Assembly (NCBI GenBank): GCA_948470475.1
Contig: OX419344.1
Span: 21,067,225-21,131,224, forward strand
Direction of reading: 5' to 3'
Length of the DNA: 64,000 bases
DNA from: Galaxea fascicularis
Lineage: Eukaryota > Cnidaria > Anthozoa > Scleractinia > Euphylliidae
Shown: positions 11,274 to 22,654 of the stretch, piece by piece
Numbering within the stretch: the stretch's first letter is position 1
How the letters are laid out: every line of letters starts with the position of its first letter
Translations under genes and position numbers: made by a program
Notes under the pieces: model-generated
What the model was told of the DNA's origin: nothing
Database searches by the model: none
Seen by the model: the letters and a program-made list of their open reading frames with translations, nothing else

Positions 11274-13845
11274 TTAAACTTGTGGGGCGGGAACTTCTTG
11301 GATGATTATTCGACTATTCGGTTGTATACCACCAGCAAAGCTCGTCTTTTTACTGGGATATCCGGGACAATCATTCATAGATAGCCCCACTCGAACTGAG
11401 CCTCTTGGGACAGAACTGCAATATCCAGAGATAATGCCGTGCATTTTATTCGGCAGGGTATTTTTCTTCCCGCCATTTTGCGTCAGCTGCAGCCCACTGA
11501 ACACAGCGTCAACGTGTCCTGGATCGAAACACGTGAGGTTGTCAAACGTGAAGTGCCAAATCTTGCAACAGTTTCCGCATAACCCAATGTGTGTTTCGCC
11601 CTGGTAAGTCACGTGTAATGAGCTGTCACTTTGTTCCTTGAGAAAAGTACAATACTAAAGAAATAAGACAGAAACGGACTCAAACGACAGCACGTACAAT
11701 TTGAGGCGCTAATATATCAATTGAATTAATCAATACTTAAAACACAACACTTAGAAAGGCTTTAGCAACTAGCACAGGAGATATAATAAGTACTGTAAGT
11801 ATACGCCCAGGAGGGATACTCCGGATCGGGGATTATCGAATGGAAGCAAAAATCAGAACCCAAAAAAAACCCTGGGGCTTCCAACAGAACCCAAAAAACT
11901 CCGCGGACCAAACATTAACCCCCCAAAAATCCCACGCCGAATCTCCGAGACTAAAAAATTTCCACCAAGAGCGAAATCTTCCTCCATGTTTCTTTACTTA
12001 CGCCCTCCTCATCCCGCTCAAATCAACAAAATTACAAGAAAATGTTCACGATCTATCCGCTGGTAAACTGTAGGTACAACTGAAGTCAACCCGGAAATAA
12101 GTTCTATAACTAACAATTGCTTAGTGAAGAGGGGGGGTCAATAATTGTTTTAGTATATACCAAAACAATGAGATAATAGAGCTCAAAAATGATGATTTAG
12201 AACTCATTTATTCCTGTCACTACATTATGATTTTCGCGCGCGTCTCTTGGAGGTGAATAACACTTGCTTTCCCGAGTCTGATCGAGTAGCCAATCGATTG
12301 CGCGAAAAACGGCATCCATTGTTTCAGTATATACTTGTCAAAAATATATAGCCAAACTGGCGCTAAGTTTTAACTCCGTTTAAAGAACAGCCCGTCACTG
12401 TTATTGTAATCATTCAACAGTCGATACTTTATTTACTGTTTTCAATCGACTTTTTCCTACGCAAAAGTCATAATTTTGCTACAGGATTAGGAAACTTACC
12501 GCCAGCTCCCCACTGGGTTTGTTTATATCTGGTCTAAACAGGCACTGCTTCCAGTTTAGTTTGTTCACACCAGGTTCGCCATCTTCGCCTGGGGGACCAA
12601 TTCTTCCCTTTTTCCCAAGTTCCCCTTTCAAACCCGGGGGTCCCAGTAAGCCCGACAGTCCTAACGTCCCTGGGGGACCAGCTTCTCCCTTGAAACCCTT
12701 CGCACCCTTTGCTCCGGGCTCTCCATACTGTCCTTTCTGTCCTTTTACCGGGAAACCACCGCCTCCCCTAGCGGGGGCCCCAGCTTGTCCTGCAAAGCCT
12801 TTGTCTCCTGGTGCACCCCTTAGTCCCGGCCGTCCAGGGACACCTGTTGATCCGGCTGGCCCTGGAGGTCCTGGAAGTCCGGACAGCAATTCGCATGACT
12901 CCATCATCTAAAATTAAAGGAAATGTCGGTTTTAAGTTAGAGATAAAAATCTGTTGAATGGACAAGTAGCTGAAACAAAAGATTAAAAAACAACAATCAG
13001 CCGGATCAAATTAGATTCTAACACCAGCGGGGGACATTGCAAAGCCGGAGAAGCAGGAAAAACGAAAAGAGAGATCTTTGCTCCCTCGGCCTCGCTCAGC
13101 TGCGGTTATTTTTCCCCATCCATTCCACTCCCCAGTACCTCACTGAGCAGCCTGTTCACAAGCTGTACAAAAAACTGAATAGCTACATAAACAATATATA
13201 GTTAGGTGGGGGGAGGAGTGGCAGGAGGTGGGAGAGATTAGCTCAGGAACCGGGAGCATCTGAAAGAGTGAGAAAATTATCCTGTGGGAAAACGAAGGGA
13301 TATGAACTAATTGGGTGGGGGGGTAGGGGGTGGGGGGAAGCGATGTTGTAACGAGGGTGAGGGGGTGTTTAATGATATGTATAGTAAGCGGGATGGGAGC
13401 CCGGGAGAATGGAGGGCGGATGGAGTTCGGGAGGCGCGAGAGAAATAATACAATATTTTTGGGAGGAAGCAACACGAAAAAGGTTGGTAGCAAGGAAGAA
13501 AAAGGTACGGGAAGCTAGTGATTTTGACGCCCACTCCCCCAGAATGTTAGTGCTTGTACTTGTAAGCTTTTTTGTCCAGCCAAGAATAAAAGTGCTCGGC
13601 GAACGATCTAATAATTATTCCGCTACAGGAGTAGAGACGGTTTGGTATAACATCTGGCGGTATTACGCTAAGCACAATAATGAACTATAAACCGTCTCAA
13701 TACAATATGCACGGCATTCACATAAAAGAAATGATAATTCACGCACCTCGCGACACTCTCTGCTCGTCCACGCGATGTCGTCTTGAGTATCGATCACTTG
13801 AAAGAGTGTAAGAAACACGAAGATAAACGAAACGATTGAGTGCAT
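11274..13845 (-). CDS. Secreted collagen/CTHRC1-like protein, tandem copy 2
   Basis: Three exons: 13845-13747, 12907-12500 and 11654-11274, all joined in phase 0, giving 295 residues plus stop. Exon 1 encodes a signal peptide ([20 protein letters not shown]) followed by AWTSRECRE. Exon 2 starts [10 protein letters not shown] and carries about 30 Gly-X-Y triplets with one break ([12 protein letters not shown]), then [11 protein letters not shown]. Exon 3 is the C-terminal domain: [36 protein letters not shown] and a final [11 protein letters not shown]. The pattern Cys-x-F-x-K...LHV...C-x2-CC-K-x-W/R-x-F matches CTHRC1. It should be secreted and trimeric in the extracellular matrix, as inferred from the family. 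Exon 2 starts with ATG by chance, so an annotation that takes that ATG would lose the signal peptide. The proline-rich open frame on the opposite strand at 12519-12911 is only the antisense of the Gly-X-Y repeats. Confidence 0.9.
11806..11985. repeat. Fragment related to the 29960-30323 element
   Basis: The words GGGATACTCCGGAT, CAAAAATCAGAACCCAAAAA and CCCTGGGGCTTCC recur in similar order, inverted, in the element at 29960-30323. It lies in intron 2 of collagen/CTHRC1-like gene 2. Only one end is recognisable. Confidence 0.5.
13140..13540. repeat. Purine-rich, G-run tract in intron 1 of collagen gene 2
   Basis: The plus strand is strongly purine-biased for about 350 bases, with several runs of four or more G (for example at 13313-13345). 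No duplication unit or ends can be defined. It could form G-quadruplex or triplex structures. The open frames on it, in both directions, are low-complexity artefacts. Confidence 0.55.
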
Positions 13846-14397
13846 TTTTAAATTGTTCGCTTCGGTAGCCTCTGAGGTAATCAAACTACGCCACCTTAGC
13901 TCATACTGGATTGCGTGACACTGTTCACACAATAAACAGGCTCTCTTTGTCAACTGAGGTAATGCTTCCAATCATTTCCGGATTTCTTCTAATCCGCTGA
14001 AAATTATGCCCGTGCATTTGAAAGATGCAATGTCGCCAAAAATTTAGGACTACAATAGAAACAAAGTGTGCTTCAGATGAAAATGGAATGTTGCGGATGG
14101 AATGACTGCAACTACGTTATACTAGCCGTTTTTTAATGTTGGTGGATTACATTACGCACTCGACGGAACCGCGCGAGAGTGGGGAAACGTGCGAGGAGGC
14201 TGAACCACGCGAGTTAAGAAAAATTTCACGCGAGAAACCAAATTTGTACATTACACTACAAAAATAACAACAGCAGCAAAAATTGAATGAGTGTTCAACT
14301 ATGGATCACCCTCCGTCTAGAGGTTTTACTTTAAATTATGGTTGATCGATGGTTATTGTTTCCGCTACCCATTAAAGGCTGAAAGGGTTCGAAATAA

Positions 14398-16054
14398 GGG
14401 GCCGACCATTTAACTCTTGAGGGGGGGCGTGGGTGATTTTGAAAAAAAATTTCCTGCAAGCACTTGGTGGAAGAAAAAAATTGCATGCAGCACAAATGAA
14501 ATAGAAAAAAAATTCTTGCACTGCTGCGAGCAAGAAAAAAAATGTTGCAAAGCTATTTTATCATTCCTAGGGGGCCGTTTACAATTCTCAGCAAAACTGC
14601 AACCATTCCGGATAATCTGCAAGCCAGCGAGCCACTCTGGTTAGCCTATTAAAATAACACATTGATTGGCCTAAATAACACTCTGGTTAGCCTAAATGTC
14701 ACACTGGTTGGCCTACAGTTAGCTTAGGTACATTGTAGCTTGCGAATTGTCCTTATAATGGGATAAGGGATTTCTCGCTTGCTGGCTCGCACTGTATCCA
14801 AACTCGTTAGCTTATCACAAGCAGTAATGGAGGTAAATTTCTCTATTTGAAGAATCAAGTTTTATTAGACAAAGAAAAATAATTTGTTCATTTTTAATCT
14901 TTTCAACTGAAGCATTTTCATGTAATTACTTTATTGAAATATAAGGTTTTTGCAATGTCATAAAACATAAGACAATATATAACGCATTTGTTTTGGAGAT
15001 TTCAGTCCACTTTTAAATTGTAACTAATAGTTCTAGCAGTAATTACCATGCTATGAGCATTTCGGAACTGCTTTTTGGTATTTTTAGCTATTTTTTTTAA
15101 TTAAGAAGCTAACCATTTTCAAATCTACCTCTGGAGCATCACTTTATAACATGAGAATACCGTCGTTTTCATCTAGGCGTGGACAAGTGACAGCAAAACA
15201 TGTTCTAATGCGACGCAAACATGACATACTTGGTAACCAAACATTTCAAGTTTGAAGGGTGTTTGAGCACGTTTTACCAAAATGGCAGAAAGAATAGATA
15301 TCGAAGACTTCTTCGAGGAAATTGATCCAGACATGTTAAAGTATGCTTCCGCTTTTCTTAAATGTGGGTTCTCATCAAGTGTGACGATAAAGTATTGGTG
15401 TGAACAGGATTTCCAAAACTCAGAGGTGGTGTATTTGTGTGCAGTTGAACGGTTTATACGATACCTACCATCTGAATCACCTCATTTCGGAAATCCTTGG
15501 ACAGAGGAATACCTGGTTTGAGGTTTCGGCTGTATTTGTTTATCGAAAACATATCAACAAATTCGAAAACTTTTAAACTTAGGCGCGAAAGTTTGCTTAA
15601 CGGCTATAAAACTTCAAATGTTTGGTTACCAAACATGTCATGTTTGCATCCAATTAGAACATGTTTTTCTGTCACGTGTCCACGCTTAGATGAAAACGAC
15701 GGTATTGTTATTAGGTAATATTAAATGATTCTAAAGAATGATATTCCGAAAACATAGCATGTAGCTATACAAGAATGATTTTGTATAGCTTACAACATTT
15801 TAAGGCTTTGCAGCTCCATATTAGAACTATTACTGCAATAACCACAATGTAAATGTAAATACATTCTGTAAATGTAAACACGACACCGACACCAAAAAAA
15901 AAAATCCTGCAGAGAAATGAGGAGACAAAAAAAAAATATCCTGCAGAGCATGTAGGAGGGAAAAAAATATCCTGCCCACCAGGTTGCTAGAAAAAAAAAA
16001 CTTGCTGCCCAGAAATCACCCATCCCCCCCCTCAAAAGTTAAATGGTCGGTCCC
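14398..16054. mobile_element. 1.66-kb Harbinger-like non-autonomous DNA transposon
   Basis: The left end GGGGCCGACCATTTAACTC and the inverted right end GGGACCGACCATTTAACTT define terminal repeats of more than 30 bp, including a seven-G run on each arm. TAA borders both sides (14395-14397 and 16055-16057), the 3-bp target typical of PIF/Harbinger elements. Inside the arms are A-rich runs with repeated CCTGCA words. I see no transposase. A second element is nested at 15160-15702. Confidence 0.8.
15160..15702. mobile_element. Nested 543-bp element with TA target and about 90-bp inverted ends
   Basis: The left arm CCGTCGTTTTCATCTAGGCG and the right arm, inverted, CCGTCGTTTTCATCTAAGCG match for about 90 bp, through GGTAACCAAACAT. 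TA flanks both sides (15158-15159, 15703-15704), as in Tc1/mariner-type insertions. Between the arms is an open frame at 15282-15521 (79 residues, starting MAERIDIEDFFEEIDPDM, with ASAFLKCGF and IKYWCEQDF). It resembles no protein I can name and may be a captured or internal remnant. Confidence 0.8.
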
Positions 16055-16655
16055 TAAGGACCATACCTATTGGCCATCAAGAGATCTTGAGTTTGATGGC
16101 GTGTACTACCCCTCCCCCCTCCTTGATGCAGTTAGAAATGACGCTGGAGGAAAGAGAAAGTTGTCAACGCTTGCTGCCACTTGCAATTCAACACGTTCAA
16201 TATTCACGCTTGTTTATTGACGTGGAGTGGAAACTCCAAAATATGTAATTTGAGATCAGCCGGCTTCTTCAAGAAAGTAAAGGTTTGATTTATTAAGACA
16301 AAGGTCTCAAAAGCACTTCTGTTATGACGAAATTCTGATTCAAATCTTCTGGACTCCTTCTGAATACTTGCAGTTTATGTTGGGGATGGCTTTCAAAAGA
16401 TGTGTGAACAGAATCATAACTTGCCCGCGCGCATCTCCCCGCGCTTGGCCGGTTAAGAGTAATTTCGTCGAACTCTTCTGATTGGTGCATTGCGCTGCGA
16501 AGTCTATTGTGATTCGCCAGAGTAATTACGTTTGTTTTCGTTTCACGAGACTCAATTGAAAATCGTTCATAAGTGACGGGATTGCATTTGCGGGCCAGAA
16601 ACGCAAAGCACTCACATACAAGTGATCAAGCTCAGATTCGAATTTTATGAAAATT

Positions 16656-18902
16656 TTATTGCGATGGTGAGACCTCTTGGATCGATATGCTTCCATAACG
16701 ATTATACAGTTGGAGATTGTGCGGTGTTGGAGAGCTGGCATAAGTCGGGCAATTTTCCATCTGCAAACCGACTCTTACAGGCCCGGAGGGAAATCTCGTT
16801 TCACAGAAGCCCTCAATTCTACCGTAGGAATAAAACGGATAATCAAGACTGAGACCTCCCGACATTACAGCGTCGATTGGTCCTGGACTTTTGCATTCCA
16901 CATCATCGAAGACAAAGTACCACCGCTTACAGCAGTCTTTACAGAGACCGACTTGAAGATTGCCTTCGTAAACAACGTGGAGCACTGAATTAGACTCTTG
17001 CTTGGTGAAAATGCATTCCTGGGAAGAAATGAAATGAAGGTCAACAATGAAAGCTGAGACCATGGTGGCGGATCCAAGGAAGGGGGCCGGGGGATCCACT
17101 CTTTCTTTGGACCAAAGCCGAGGCGCGCAGGGCTGAGGCGCTCAACAACCGTGAAAGGGCACGCACGAGAACATCCCCCCACCCCCTTATTTCTTGGTAT
17201 GGATCCTCCACTGGACCAAGTGTCTTGGCGACGGAGGAACAGGGTAATCCCAACCCTACAATTAGAGTTGATGAGTTTATGATCCAAGGAACCGATTGTC
17301 GAAAGTCCAAGTAAATTTTGGTTGCCTTTATCAGTTATAGTTAAACCGTTCCTATCGATTCGAGGACATTTTGAGTTTAACTTTTTCAGTGTAATCAATA
17401 ACTTTTTGAAGAGTCATATATAAGGTATAAGAAAGTCATATATTGCGAAACTCGGGTTAAGGGTGAAAATGAATAATTCATGTGTAAAAAACCGTCACGC
17501 CACTTAAGCAAAAGCAAAAAGAAATTGAGCCTAATCCAACTCCGACAACTTCAACGATACCGTTGCAATACTACTGACCAACTTAACAGGCGAGCTGGGA
17601 ATTGATCATGCTGTCAGTTCAAATAAATACGGTTGAGAGCGCGTCGAAAACATAAGGATAAATCATTTTGCATTTAAACTAGATTTTTCAGAGATAACCA
17701 TTAGACTTTTTATAGGCCAAAACGTTAACGGGTCAATTTTCACGAGAACTCTGAATCTCGCTGGCAGAGTTCAAAGTTCGCAAGTAGATTTTACCAATGG
17801 TCACGGGTGACGAACACTGACTTCTAAACAGAGCAACGTAGGCAAATGGGGTCCTACCAACCTTCAGAAGGCCGGTATCCTTACTACGATTTATCTCCCA
17901 CGAACATCGTGACCAGCTTCCCAAGGTACCGGGTGACCCAACGTTCCCAGGGGGACCGATATCTCCGCGATAACCGTCATCTCCTTTGGCCCCCTTGTCC
18001 CCTTGAAATCCCTGGTACCCTTTTCTCCCTTTCCGTCCTCGGGAACCAGGATCACCGCGATCTCCGGGAGCTCCGTTACTTCCGCGCTCTCCAGGATCTC
18101 CAGGGGGCCCCGGTCGTTGTCCAGAAGATGGCCCTGGTGGCCCTGGCGGGCCAGGTCGTGATAATCCAGGGGGTCCTCTGATTCCCTTTGCACCTTTTGA
18201 CCCCACAAGGCCAGGAGCTCCTTGATCCCCCAAAACACCTTTAGGGCCCGGGGCACCTTGACTTCCTCGTGTTACTTGATCACATTCACGTGTCATCTGA
18301 AAACAAATTTCGAAATAAATTGTAAAACGAGAGGTTTTTCCATTGATTTTATCAGGCCAGTGCGAGCCGCAAAATCACAGAGTAATTCACCATTCGCAAG
18401 ACAAAACAACAAAGTCCAAACACAGAGTGCTAGAGAATCCCCATCAGGCGTAATTGACGGGCATTGCAGATACGCAGAGAACAACTAAAATTGCAGATGA
18501 GAGTCAAAGCTTGCACTCTAAATATCTTTCAGGTTATTTATCTCTAAACGTCGCTCACAGTATTTCGAATGCCCTTAAAATTGTGCTTCAAATTGTGCCT
18601 TGCAACTGAAAAGGGAAAATAGGCCCGGGAATTTCAATGTAGAGCGGAGGAGACGCCGGCGCCCCTGTTGCAGACCCCCACCCGGGGGGGGGGAGGGTTA
18701 ATTGGAGACACTAAGTATAACACTAAAAGCAAACAAAGCCAAGATTGGCCTCTATTTGTGTGCGTAGGTACAACTAATTTAAGTTAATTAATAAGAATCT
18801 CCTTACCCTTTGGCAGTCCCTATTAGTCCAGGACCTCTGGAGCTGTCCAGAAACAGCCAATGCGAAAACGCTTTGTAAAGCGAATGCAAAGGAGAGCATC
18901 AT
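16656..18902 (-). CDS. Secreted collagen/CTHRC1-like protein, tandem copy 3
   Basis: Three exons: 18902-18807, 18296-17862 and 17018-16656, joined in phase 0 to 297 residues plus stop. Exon 1 gives a signal peptide (MMLSFAFALQSVFALAVSG) and SWTNRDCQR. Exon 2 starts MTRECDQVTRG and holds a long Gly-X-Y run with PGPPGPPGP and two RGD triplets (GDRGDPG and YRGDIG), ending SWSRCSW...GLLK. Exon 3 is the CTHRC1-like C-terminus: ECIFTKQESNSVLHV, GLCKDCCKRWYFVFDD, VECKSPGPIDAV, ENCPTY and SISIQEVSPSQ. The RGD triplets could bind integrins if exposed; this is inference. The donor after GLLK is GTTGGT, a weak but GT-type site also seen as GTTCGC in copy 1. As in copy 2, the ATG at 18296 is the first codon of exon 2 and not the true start. 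Confidence 0.9.
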
Positions 18903-19198
18903 GGTTTGTATGACAACTTTGACCGTCACAGGAGAGGTGGCGAAAGAATGAAATTCTTCAACGATAATGGAAACTTTCCTGTGTTTTGAAGTGAGAAAAG
19001 GAGGGACGCATATAGATGAAGAGAAGAAGAAAGAAAGTGATTCAATCTCTGAGGCAATTTGGTCGCACTATGTATTTGACAAGCTCAGATCGCGCGTGTG
19101 GTGATTGTTAGATCATCCACAACTTTGCTTTTCGCGCGTGCCACGCGCTAGGTCAGCGTGAGGTCTGCAGCGATCAAGGTTTTATTGGCGCAAACAAG

Positions 19199-19245
19199 TT
19201 TAACGTTCAGGAGCCCATAAATTTATGGGCTTCTGTAACGTTAAA
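19199..19245. repeat. 47-bp near-perfect palindrome
   Basis: TTTAACGTT at one end and AACGTTAAA at the other frame a centre of GCCCATAAATTTATGGGC. It could be a tiny foldback element or a cruciform-forming site. A half-copy (TTTATGGGCTCCTAAC) occurs near 39350. Confidence 0.6.
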
Positions 19246-20096
19246 TTCCTCAAACGAATGGCAGTTCTTAAGTTCTTAGGTCATCTGCATCCTAGTTGAT
19301 CACCAAATAAAACTGAATTTCCTATTTAAGCGATGGGATTATAATACACGCACGAGTGAAAACCAAAGAGACTGTCACACCTCACAACTGCAAATATCTT
19401 CAGAATGCCCAATACTCGTTGCCTACTAATTTCTTAATGCGCTAAAACACGATTGATGTTCTTATTCACCTCAAACGTAGCGGCGTGTTCTTGAAATATG
19501 CGTTCTTTCTTGTAGTCTTGCGTGTCGTTGGCTAAAAACCTTCTCGTTGTCTTATAAACAGATCAATGGAATCCGATATCTGTGTGTCAACTTGAGTCTG
19601 AGCGATGCCCACGCGAGAACAGATAACGTGACGCGACCTTCCACGACAAGCTTAATTACTCGCGCGTTGGTTGAAAGGCCATTGCCCATCCACCTCTTTT
19701 TCAAATAAAAGTGATTGGACTGGCTCCATTGAATAGTCTGGATTAACTTCAGGCTCCAATCGAGAAGGTTTTCTTTCACGAATTTTTTTTTTTTTGGTGG
19801 GGGAATGGGGGGGGAGGGTGGGTTAAAGTCATACCGAACACCGGAGTCGTGTTGAATGAACAACCTTCCGTACAGTTCTGAACGTTGCATAAAACGGATC
19901 ATTACTCTGGCCGTTAGAGATCCTCGCTACACTTCAAAATAAACAAATTGTGACAACAAACCAGGGCAGTTCTTCGACCAATCGCAGCGACATTTGTTTT
20001 GGTTGCACACATAGCGCAGTTAAAGCAAGCGACACAATTTCCTTTCCGTTGTATGGAAAAGGAACGAGCACTTCCACATTTTCCAACTCGAAGGAA

Positions 20097-20235
20097 GAAA
20101 CGAAAGTTACAGCGGAAATTTTTGGTAGAAGTTCTACTCTCAAGTAGTAGGTGATTGGAAACGCATTCGAGTGGTCAATTTCCAAATGCAGCAACGCTTG
20201 AAAACACCAAGAGTTTTGAACAAATATTTTAACTG
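20097..20235. repeat. Direct repeat, copy 1 (partner at 20919-21055)
   Basis: Shares long words with 20919-21055, such as TACAGCGGAAATTTT, AGAAGTTCTACTCTC and CAATTTCCAAATGCA, at roughly 80-85 percent identity by eye. The minus strand here is open for 106 codons (19934-20254, contains FPITYYLRVELLPK), while the other copy has stops. It may be an exon of an unidentified gene plus a decayed duplicate. Confidence 0.6.
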
Positions 20236-20570
20236 GATGTTGCCAGTTCAGCAAAGGCTGTTTTAATTGGTGTCCTGTATTTACATGAATTTAATATTAC
20301 AGTATAAAAGACATACATAAAAATTATAATTACAGATAACATTGCAGTTAAATGTAAATTATGTTGCTGCAGCAAAATCATTGGCTGGTGTTTAAGAAAT
20401 TTGCTAGGGCAGTTTTAAGTTGGGTGGGGTCCGCAACAATCTTATAGATTTAGGGAGATTGTTCCAAGTCTTTGCCCCATTGTATAAAAAGGAACCTTGG
20501 AATTTTGTAGTTCGAGCAAAGGGTAATCGTAACTGGTCCCTGATTTCTCAGGATATAATTGTGCACATCA

Positions 20571-20811
20571 GGGCCGGGTTGTTCGAAAGCCGGTTTACGT
20601 TAACCCAGGGTTAAACGTTAACTGAAGCATTACGTTTTCTTATTTGACAACGTTTTTCACCACTATTTTTCGGTGTAGTTTGAGATTACTACAGCTCAAA
20701 ACTGCAGGGCAAACAATATAAACAAATTACCTAACCAAAAATATACAAAACTGAAATCAAAATTCTCGCTAACCCTGGGTTAGCTTAATCGGGCTTTGAA
20801 CAACCCGGCCC
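20571..20811. mobile_element. 241-bp foldback element (MITE)
   Basis: The left end GGGCCGGGTTGTTCGAAAGC and the inverted right end GGGCCGGGTTGTTCAAAGCC are followed by TAACCCAGGGTTA on both arms. There is no coding content and no sure target duplication. Confidence 0.82.
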
Positions 20812-20918
20812 AGAGGTATACCGTTTATACCAAACTTTTAGTCTATACACCCCACCACTGCAGTTCTGTACGGTACTAGGATCATTTGAGGACCCGTACA
20901 GTTCTCCAACGCGCAGTA

Positions 20919-21055
20919 GGAAACGGAAATTACAGCGGAAATTTTGCTAGAAGTTCTACTCTCTAGCAATAGGTTATTGGAAAATAGCATTCGAGTAGAC
21001 AATTTCCAAATGCAACGATGAACTTGAAGACACCAAGAGTTTCCTCAAAGATACT
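20919..21055. repeat. Direct repeat, copy 2 (partner at 20097-20235)
   Basis: Diverged second copy of the 20097-20235 sequence in the same orientation, about 820 bp away. The frame open in copy 1 is interrupted here. Confidence 0.6.
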
Positions 21056-21369
21056 GCTGAATATACCATTTATAACAAACTTGTTTAAATTTTCAGTCTA
21101 TACATGCCCATCTCTGTAGCCCCAGGAAAGGGTGCGTTGTCTCTTCACCTTTCATTTTTCTTTATAATGAAGTTAACCCTTCAATAGACGCAAACCCTCG
21201 GGACCGAGCACAATGTCCACTTATGGGAGGTTGAAAGACGTTAGGCACCCTGGGAGGTAGTGTGTGTCTGTTATGTCTTCCATAGGAATTAAAGGGGAGC
21301 CCCTATTAGGAAGGGGTCGCTTATCACAGCAAGCTACGTTGTACCGTAACTGAAACAGATGAGAGCGTT

Positions 21370-21805
21370 TTAACAATGTTTTAATTCAACCACATTTCGA
21401 TTATTGTGGTATCGTCTTGGAAAACTGTTCCATAAAGCTTTCCGATAAGCTGCAGAAGTTCCAAAATCGTGCAGTTAGGGTGTTGACCTACTCAAGCTTT
21501 GATACGGATACTTCTCTTCTTACTGAGTCTCTGGGGTGAAAAAAACTTGGTACTCAGCGTGATTTCCAAAAAGCTTTGTTGGTCTAAAAATCCATTCATG
21601 GCCTTGCGACGGAATATTTACATTCCAAATTTGTGACTGTCATGACGTCACGCCAGACTCATCCCGTAATTCTGCAAACAAACTTGTTGTTCCTTTACCA
21701 CGCACAAACTATTTTCGTAATAGTTTTTACTACAGTGGTGCGGTCCTGTGGAACAGTCTGCTCCATATGTCATTCAGGCAGAATCTCTGGGTGAACTCGA
21801 AGTGA
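21370..21805 (+). mobile_element. LINE reverse-transcriptase C-terminal remnant
   Basis: Plus-strand reading gives QPHFDYCGIVLENC, KLQKFQNRAVRVLTYSS and, after frameshifts, KALLV...IHGLATEYL and SGAVLWNSLL. This is the hallmark end of LINE reverse transcriptases (PHFDYC...LQ..QNRA.R...A...WN.LP). Stops and frameshifts make it dead. It is of a different lineage and orientation from the element at 3590-6230. Confidence 0.82.
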
Positions 21806-22616
21806 AATGACTACCTCACATAAAAGTCAGAGGCACTGCATTCGTGGAAACCAGTAATGAGTATTTTAGATTAGGTTATATTGTAAGCAATTGTATAATT
21901 TTTATCTTCTGTAGTTTGTAGCTTTGAATTTTTAGTCTAAAATGACAGCCTGCTCCCCTACCCCCCCCCCCCCCCGCTAGCCCCCTTAACCCAAAGGGAG
22001 CGCAGGTTCCCCTCGGGGGTTAAGAGAGGAGACGGTTGAAATTGCAGAATATTTTATGCCTAATCCTGATAAATTTTTACCGTGGATAAAAAAATTACTT
22101 TCTTACTTAGTTTAATAAGCGGAGTGCGAGGGAGCCGCTAATTAGAATAGGGGCACTTTTTAACAAAAACACATTCAAAGGGGCACGCTTATTGAACGCA
22201 AGGCGCCAAATCGAATCGTTACGCTGCCCTTTAAGACTGGTCTTTTCTAATGTAGGAGATCGTTAATATATTAAACAAGTTCTGTTTCATTGAGCTGGTG
22301 GGAAGTATTACTGAAAAGGTGATATCAAGAGTAGATAACACAAGAAATGCGTGAATGGTAAATTTGGTCTGGGATACAAGATGCTTGTCCATTTAATAAG
22401 GAAAAGTGCTTGAAACACACCCACTGTTAACCTGAGAGGGTCATGGGAAATGGTTACTTCTAGAAGCCGCTCATGACCATAGAAACAGCCCAATAAAAAA
22501 TGTTAACAGGGACCCACAACAACATGCCCAATTCACTTCTACATTCGCCACAACAGTACCTTGGGGGATTTTGTTTCACACCGAACAGACAAAATATCGC
22601 TGAAAATTAAATATTT

Positions 22617-22622
22617 TTTATT
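22617..22622 (-). terminator. Polyadenylation signal AATAAA for RPS19
   Basis: AATAAA on the minus strand, 33 bases past the TAA stop at 22655-22657. Its position supports 22672 downward as the last exon of the ribosomal protein gene. Confidence 0.65.
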
Positions 22623-22654
22623 TTTGTTTCAACTTCACATGCTGTCTTGGCTGT

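Larger units (their letters stand above)
13846..16655. other. Spacer between collagen genes 2 and 3
   Basis: Mostly filled by the Harbinger-like element (14398-16054). The sequence directly above 13845 presumably holds the gene 2 promoter, and about 16060-16655 the 3' flank of gene 3. No exon is supported. Confidence 0.45.

Noticed and set aside
12519..12911. Long proline-rich open frame on the plus strand
   Set aside because: It is the exact antisense of the Gly-X-Y exon of collagen gene 2; antisense of Gly-X-Y repeats is always open and proline-rich.
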